A DNA stretch of 64,000 bases, taken from assembly GCA_036379935.1 (NCBI GenBank), contig DASVFT010000050.1, forward strand, positions 1 through 64,000, read 5' to 3'. The position numbers were made by a program, and so were the translations under genes. Source of the stretch: JAOPZW01 sp036379935. GTDB taxonomy: Bacteria > Actinomycetota > Thermoleophilia > Solirubrobacterales > Solirubrobacteraceae. Positions 60,631-64,000 of the stretch are shown here, piece after piece (the stretch's first letter is position 1; the number at the start of each line of letters is the position of its first letter). The notes below the pieces were generated by a model. The model searched no databases. It saw only the letters and a program-made list of their open reading frames with translations, and was not told the DNA's origin.

Positions 60631-61058
60631 CTCCCGACGAACGGGTTGTTGACTCGGACGGTCCCGTACGTGCGGTTGTGCTGGAAGTCCTCGGAGTGCA
60701 ACTCGGCCAGGCCATAGTGCTCGGCGTACGCCCAGAGGTGAGCGTCGAACCAGGAGAGCCGGTAGGCGGCCGCGCCACGAAGTGCAAGGCGGAGGATGTC
60801 GTCGTTCGGATGCAGGACGTCGAACTGGAGCAGCAGGTCCTCCGCCTCCTGCGTCGCTTCAGCCATGTCCAGCAGCGGGCCGCCACCGGCGGGTGGCCGC
60901 GTCACCGCGGCGACGAACTCCAGCACCGCCTGGTGCGCCAGTCGCAGCTCCCCGCTTTGGATGCCGTGGCGCAGGAGCTCTGTCGCGACGCGCTGCTTGT
61001 CGGGGAACCGTGGGTCGAAGCGGTAGACGAGGATGTTGGTGTCAACGAGCGCTGCCAC
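60627..61058 (-). CDS. vapC: PIN-domain toxin (VapC-like)
   Basis: 143 residues from ATG 61058. Conserved acidic sites of PIN nucleases: LVDTNILVYRFD near the N-terminus, HQAVLEFVAAVTRP (Glu) and LSWFDAHLWAYAEHYG (Asp). It should be an Mg-dependent RNase that cuts RNA when released by its antitoxin. It overlaps the antitoxin gene by 17 bp, the usual toxin-second order, so the pair is coupled. Confidence 0.9.
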   Translation of the reverse strand: MAALVDTNILVYRFDPRFPDKQRVATELLRHGIQSGELRLAHQAVLEFVAAVTRPPAGGGPLLDMAEATQEAEDLLLQFDVLHPNDDILRLALRGAAAYRLSWFDAHLWAYAEHYGLAELHSEDFQHNRTYGTVRVNNPFVGS

Positions 61059-61326
61059 GCTCGTAAAGACCCTCGCGTCGCCAACCGCGGTCGCCCCGTC
61101 CGCCCCGTCGCTTGCTCTGCTGTCGTGCCTGCTGTCGCTCGGTCGCCTGGTCGAAGCGCTCCAGGCGCCGCTCGCGATCCAGCGCCGCGCTCCTGACCCC
61201 AGGCCGCTGGACGCGAATCGCCTCGCCGGCGGGCACGAACTCGATCTCGTCGCCGGCGACGATGCCGTACTGGTCGGCGACGGACTTGGGGATCGTCACC
61301 TGCCGCTTGCTCGTCACCCGGGCCAC
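61042..61326 (-). CDS. vapB: AbrB/MazE-type antitoxin (VapB-like)
   Basis: 94 residues from GTG 61326. This start gives the family-like MARVTSKRQVTIPK and has TAGAGT (61334-61339) exactly 7 nt upstream, suiting a leaderless mRNA. An ATG at 61350 is possible but lies within a palindrome. The N-terminal swapped-hairpin domain (TSKRQVTIPKSVADQYGIVA) binds DNA; the C-terminal Arg/Gln-rich tail would wrap the toxin. Pairs with vapC and represses its own promoter. Confidence 0.85.
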   Translation of the reverse strand: MARVTSKRQVTIPKSVADQYGIVAGDEIEFVPAGEAIRVQRPGVRSAALDRERRLERFDQATERQQARQQSKRRGGRGDRGWRREGLYERGSAR

Positions 61327-61333
61327 CCGCCTT

Positions 61334-61356
61334 ACTCTAGCAAGGACCATTCCTTG
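61334..61356 (-). promoter_or_regulatory. vapBC promoter with palindromic operator
   Basis: The -10 candidate TAGAGT is at 61334-61339 on the minus strand. Immediately upstream, CAAGGA (61341-61346) and TCCTTG (61351-61356) form a perfect dyad around CCAT. This is the expected place for VapBC autorepression, between the -35 and -10 regions. Confidence 0.55.
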
Positions 61357-61480
61357 TTCGGCGCGTGGGAATCCAAGATAGGTACCGGCCGCCTCCAAGC
61401 TAGGGGGTCCTCCCGATGCGGGCGATGGGGGCCGCCCGTAGGTTCGTGACGACAAGCGGTCAACGAACAGGAGGCACGAA

Positions 61481-61753
61481 ATGCCGCGATACATGGTGCA
61501 GCGCCGCTTCGAGGAGGGGCTGCACATCCCGGTGGCCGACGGTGGGGCGGAGCTCTGCCGCGCGGTCGTCGAGCGCAACGCCGAGGAGGGCGTGACGTGG
61601 ATCAGCTCGTTCGTCAGCGAGGACAAGAGCCGCACGTTCTGCGTCTATGACGCGCCGACTCCCGAGGCGATCCGCAAGACGGCGGCGCGCAACGCGCTGC
61701 CGGTCGACGAGATCACTCGTGTGAGCGTTCTCGATCCCTACTTCTACGTGTGA
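61481..61753 (+). CDS. DUF4242 family protein
   Basis: 90 residues from ATG 61481, with AGGAGG about 7 bp upstream. YMVQRRFEEGLHIPVADGGA at the start and VTWISSFVSEDKSRTFCVYD in the middle match the small ferredoxin-fold DUF4242 family; a Streptomyces member is reported to bind nickel. Probably cytoplasmic; role unknown. The next gene starts 13 bp later with its own ribosome site, so the two form a small operon. Confidence 0.85.
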   Translation: MPRYMVQRRFEEGLHIPVADGGAELCRAVVERNAEEGVTWISSFVSEDKSRTFCVYDAPTPEAIRKTAARNALPVDEITRVSVLDPYFYV

Positions 61754-61766
61754 GCAGGAGGACGAC

Positions 61767-62030
61767 ATGTTCAAGCACCATGCGATCAGGCGGGCGCTGA
61801 CCGGCGGTCTCGTGATCGCCGCGGCGGCCTTCCCGTCCGCCGCCCAGGCCAGGCCTGCCCTGGATCCGCCGGCAACGGTGGGCGCGACCCACGCCGCGCC
61901 CGCGCGCTCGGGCTTCCAGTGGGACGACGCGGGGCTGGGCGCCGCCGCGGCGGTCCTGGCGCTCGGGGGCGGCGGCGTGCTCGCGACCGGCGTGCGGCGC
62001 CGTCGCACCCACCGCACCGTCGTCGGTTGA
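61767..62030 (+). CDS. Small exported/membrane protein
   Basis: 87 residues from ATG 61767, with GGAGGACGAC upstream. A signal-peptide-like segment (TGGLVIAAAAFPSAAQA) is followed by a short Pro/Ala linker, then one hydrophobic segment (LGAAAAVLALGGGGVLATGV) and an Arg-rich end (RRRRTHRTVVG). That resembles a C-terminal anchor with a positive stop, as in sortase-like sorting tails, but no LPxTG motif is present. Function unknown. It ends just before a strong terminator hairpin. Confidence 0.7.
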   Translation: MFKHHAIRRALTGGLVIAAAAFPSAAQARPALDPPATVGATHAAPARSGFQWDDAGLGAAAAVLALGGGGVLATGVRRRRTHRTVVG

Positions 62031-62036
62031 CAGGCG

Positions 62037-62072
62037 GACCGGCCGGGGCGCGCATCCGATCCCCGGCCGGTC
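62037..62072 (+). terminator. Strong intrinsic-terminator-like hairpin
   Basis: GACCGGCCGGGG (62037-62048) is perfectly complementary to CCCCGGCCGGTC (62061-62072) with a 12-nt loop, followed by TTCT. It begins 7 bp after the stop of the small membrane protein gene and ends the DUF4242 operon. Confidence 0.75.
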
Positions 62073-62115
62073 TTCTGCCGGCTGTCGCCGGGGGGTGCGA
62101 GACTGGCCCGCGAAC

Positions 62116-64000
62116 ATGGAGGGACTCCTCGAGCGCGGCGAGAGCATGGCCGTCCTCAACGAGGTGCTCGCCGGCGTCCGGTCGTCCGCCGAAGGTCGGT
62201 TGGTGCTCGTGGGCGGAGAAGCGGGCGTCGGGAAGACGACGCTCCTGCGGACGTTCTGCGAGACACAGGCAGAGCCGGCGCGGATCCTGTGGGGGGCGTG
62301 CGAGCCGCTGCGGACGCCCCGCCCCCTGGGGCCGCTGTGGGACGTGGCCGAGGCGACCGGCGGCGAGCTCCAGGACCTCGTCGCAGGAGCGGCCAGGCCG
62401 CACGAGGTGGCGCTCGCGCTGCTGGCAGAGCTGCGGGGCCGCGTGCCGGCGGTCCTGGTGCTGGAGGACGTGCACTGGGCGGACGAGGCGACGCTCGACG
62501 TGATCACGCTGCTCGCCGCGCGCATCGGCTCGGCTCGCGCCCTCGTGCTCGCGACCTATCGCGACGACGAGCTCGATCGTTCCGAGCAGCTGCGCTTCGT
62601 GCTGGGAGAGCTGGTGCGGCGGCCGGGTCGGCTCAAGGTGGAGCCGCTCTCACCCGCGGGCGTGGCGACGCTCGCCGAGCCCCACGGGATCGACGGCGAC
62701 GAGCTGTACCGCAGGACCGGCGGCAATCCGTTCTTCGTCGTCGAAGCGCTGGCGGCGGCGGGCCAGCAGATCCCGGAGACGGTGCGCGACGCGGTCCTCG
62801 CTCGTGCGGCGCGCCTGCCGGAGCCGGCGCGCAGGCTCCTCGACGCCGTCGCGATCGTGCCCGGACAGGTCGACCTGTGGCTGCTCCAAGAGCTGGCGGG
62901 CGCCCTCGTCGACCGCGTCGACGAGTGCCTGGCGTCGGGCATGCTGAGCGCGGGCCAAGCGCACGTCGGGTTCCGCCATGAGCTCGCGCGCCTCGCGATC
63001 GCCGAGGCGATGCCGCCGAACCGCAGGCTGACGCTGCATCGCGCGGCCCTGGCCGCGCTGGTCGCTCGCGGCCCTCGCGACGCGGATCTCGCGCGGCTCG
63101 CCGAGCATGCGGACGCCGCGGGCGACGTCGAGAGCGTGCTGCGCTGGGCGCCGCGGGCGGCCGAGCGGGCCGCCGCGTCCGGGGCCCATCGCGAGGCGGC
63201 CGCGCAGTACGCGCGGGCGTTGAGGTTCGCCGACGGCCTCCCGCTGCAGGCGCGCGCCGAGCTCCTGCAGCGCCTCGCCCACGAGTCCTACATCACGGCG
63301 CAGTTCGATGCGGCGATCGCCGCGCAGCAGGGAGCGCTCGAGTGCTACCGCGAGCTCGGCGACGAGCGCGGCGAGGGAGATGCCCTGCGCTCGCTGTCGC
63401 GGCTCATGTTCTTCGCCGGCCGGACCGACGAGGGCGAGCGGCTCGCCCGAGCCGCCGTCGAGCTGCTCGAGCGGCTGCCCGCAGGGCACGAGCTCGCCAT
63501 GGCCTACGGCAACGTCGCGCAACGGCGGATGGTCGTCGAGGACGCCGAGGCAGCGGTGGAATGGGGCCATCGCACGCTACAGCTCGCGCAACGCCTCGAT
63601 GACACCGAGGCCCTGGTCTACGCGCTGACGAACCTCGGCGCGGCGGAGTTCCAGACGGACAGGCCTGAGGGGCGCGACATGCTCGAGCGCGCCCTGGGGC
63701 TCGCGCAGCGGCATGGCCTGGAGGAGTACGCCGGACGGGCCTTCGTCCAGCTGGTCTACTCACCGCTGCGGTATCGCAGGTTCGACCTCGCTCGCAGCTA
63801 CCTCGAGGCCGGCCTCGACTACTGCAGCGCACGAGGCCTGGACACGTGGCGGGTCTACCTGCTCGCCTTACGGGCCCGTCTGGAGCTCAGCCTCGGTCGC
63901 TGGGACGAGGCGGCCGATTCCGCAGCCCTGGTCCTGCGCGATCCGCGCAGCGCCCCGGTCGCGCGGAGCTGGGCCCTGCCGGTGCTCGGACTGGTCAGGG
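62116..64000 (+). CDS. AAA-ATPase transcriptional regulator, LuxR/MalT-like (3' end outside window)
   Basis: At least 628 codons from ATG 62116, open to the right edge. An N-terminal STAND/AAA ATPase has the Walker A motif at residues 34-42 (GEAGVGKTT), Walker B VLVLEDVHWADEATLDVI and sensor RTGGNPFFVVEALAAAG. From about residue 330 on there are helical TPR-like repeats (AAAQYARALRFADGLPLQAR, then RLAHESYITAQFDAAIAAQQ). Proteins of this build usually end in a LuxR HTH domain of ~60 residues, which would lie outside the window. It probably responds to a small ligand or ATP state. Confidence 0.88.
   Translation, partial: MEGLLERGESMAVLNEVLAGVRSSAEGRLVLVGGEAGVGKTTLLRTFCETQAEPARILWGACEPLRTPRPLGPLWDVAEATGGELQDLVAGAARPHEVALALLAELRGRVPAVLVLEDVHWADEATLDVITLLAARIGSARALVLATYRDDELDRSEQLRFVLGELVRRPGRLKVEPLSPAGVATLAEPHGIDGDELYRRTGGNPFFVVEALAAAGQQIPETVRDAVLARAARLPEPARRLLDAVAIVPGQVDLWLLQELAGALVDRVDECLASGMLSAGQAHVGFRHELARLAIAEAMPPNRRLTLHRAALAALVARGPRDADLARLAEHADAAGDVESVLRWAPRAAERAAASGAHREAAAQYARALRFADGLPLQARAELLQRLAHESYITAQFDAAIAAQQGALECYRELGDERGEGDALRSLSRLMFFAGRTDEGERLARAAVELLERLPAGHELAMAYGNVAQRRMVVEDAEAAVEWGHRTLQLAQRLDDTEALVYALTNLGAAEFQTDRPEGRDMLERALGLAQRHGLEEYAGRAFVQLVYSPLRYRRFDLARSYLEAGLDYCSARGLDTWRVYLLALRARLELSLGRWDEAADSAALVLRDPRSAPVARSWALPVLGLVR

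Overview
The window looks like chromosome from a very GC-rich actinobacterium. Base composition, strong G/C at third codon positions, many GTG starts, secreted TolB-like, PKD and LamG proteins, an EIIC of the ascorbate family and the general gene mix all suggest class Thermoleophilia (Solirubrobacter, Conexibacter or Patulibacter relatives). That placement is inference; there is no rRNA gene here to test it. I see no rRNA, tRNA, CRISPR array, intact insertion sequence, prophage or replication origin. Genes are packed tightly, with many 4-bp ATGA/GTGA overlaps, so nearly all longer open frames on the other strand are shadows of real genes.

Region A (1-33 kb) is a surface-polysaccharide and envelope locus. 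It opens with a truncated MFS gene, a TolB-like protein and a degenerate sugar nucleotidyltransferase. A secreted beta-helix protein, a LuxR regulator, a GT2 glycosyltransferase, a 2167-residue secreted protein and a GT39-like membrane protein follow. Next come a minus-strand operon (Wzz-like, Wzy/ligase-like, GT2, GT4) and, divergent from it, two flippase genes (Wzx-like and MurJ-like). A minus-strand operon of about 10 kb then runs from 33.07 down to 22.9 kb: LuxR regulator, ECF sigma factor, sugar aminotransferase, initiating sugar-phosphate transferase, Gfo/Idh dehydrogenase, acyltransferase, CE4 deacetylase-like enzyme, GT4, secreted protein, FemAB-like acyltransferase and a small ATP-cone-like frame. 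Together these can make a modified amino-sugar nucleotide, start the lipid-linked repeat, extend it, flip it, polymerise it, set chain length and decorate it.

Region B (33-50 kb) is mostly housekeeping: inorganic pyrophosphatase, a secreted GPGF-repeat protein, transketolase, a transglycosylase/DUF5715 wall enzyme, an orphan DNA methyltransferase, an MFS transporter, an ATP-dependent DNA ligase, a MetF-family reductase, NDH-2, PhzF, an MBL-fold protein, an aminotransferase, LtrA and a GFA-family protein. The divergent phzF/MBL promoter region holds a striking 23-bp inverted repeat.

Region C (50.4-59.4 kb) is a divergent PTS cluster. One arm encodes a PfkB-type sugar kinase, an NagA-type deacetylase and an Enzyme I carrying a C-terminal HPr domain. 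The other encodes a double-SIS isomerase/deaminase, separate EIIA, EIIB and UlaA-type EIIC, a second SIS protein and a DeoR repressor. The enzyme set fits uptake of an N-acetylated amino sugar, deacetylation, deamination/isomerisation and phosphorylation. A 14-base sequence (13 of 14 identical) lies in the divergent promoter region and over the deoR start, and is a good operator candidate.

Region D (59.4-64 kb) holds a disordered acidic protein, a SAM methyltransferase, a VapBC-type toxin-antitoxin pair with a palindrome at its start, a DUF4242 protein, a small membrane protein followed by a strong hairpin, and the first 628 codons of a large AAA/LuxR-family regulator that runs off the window.
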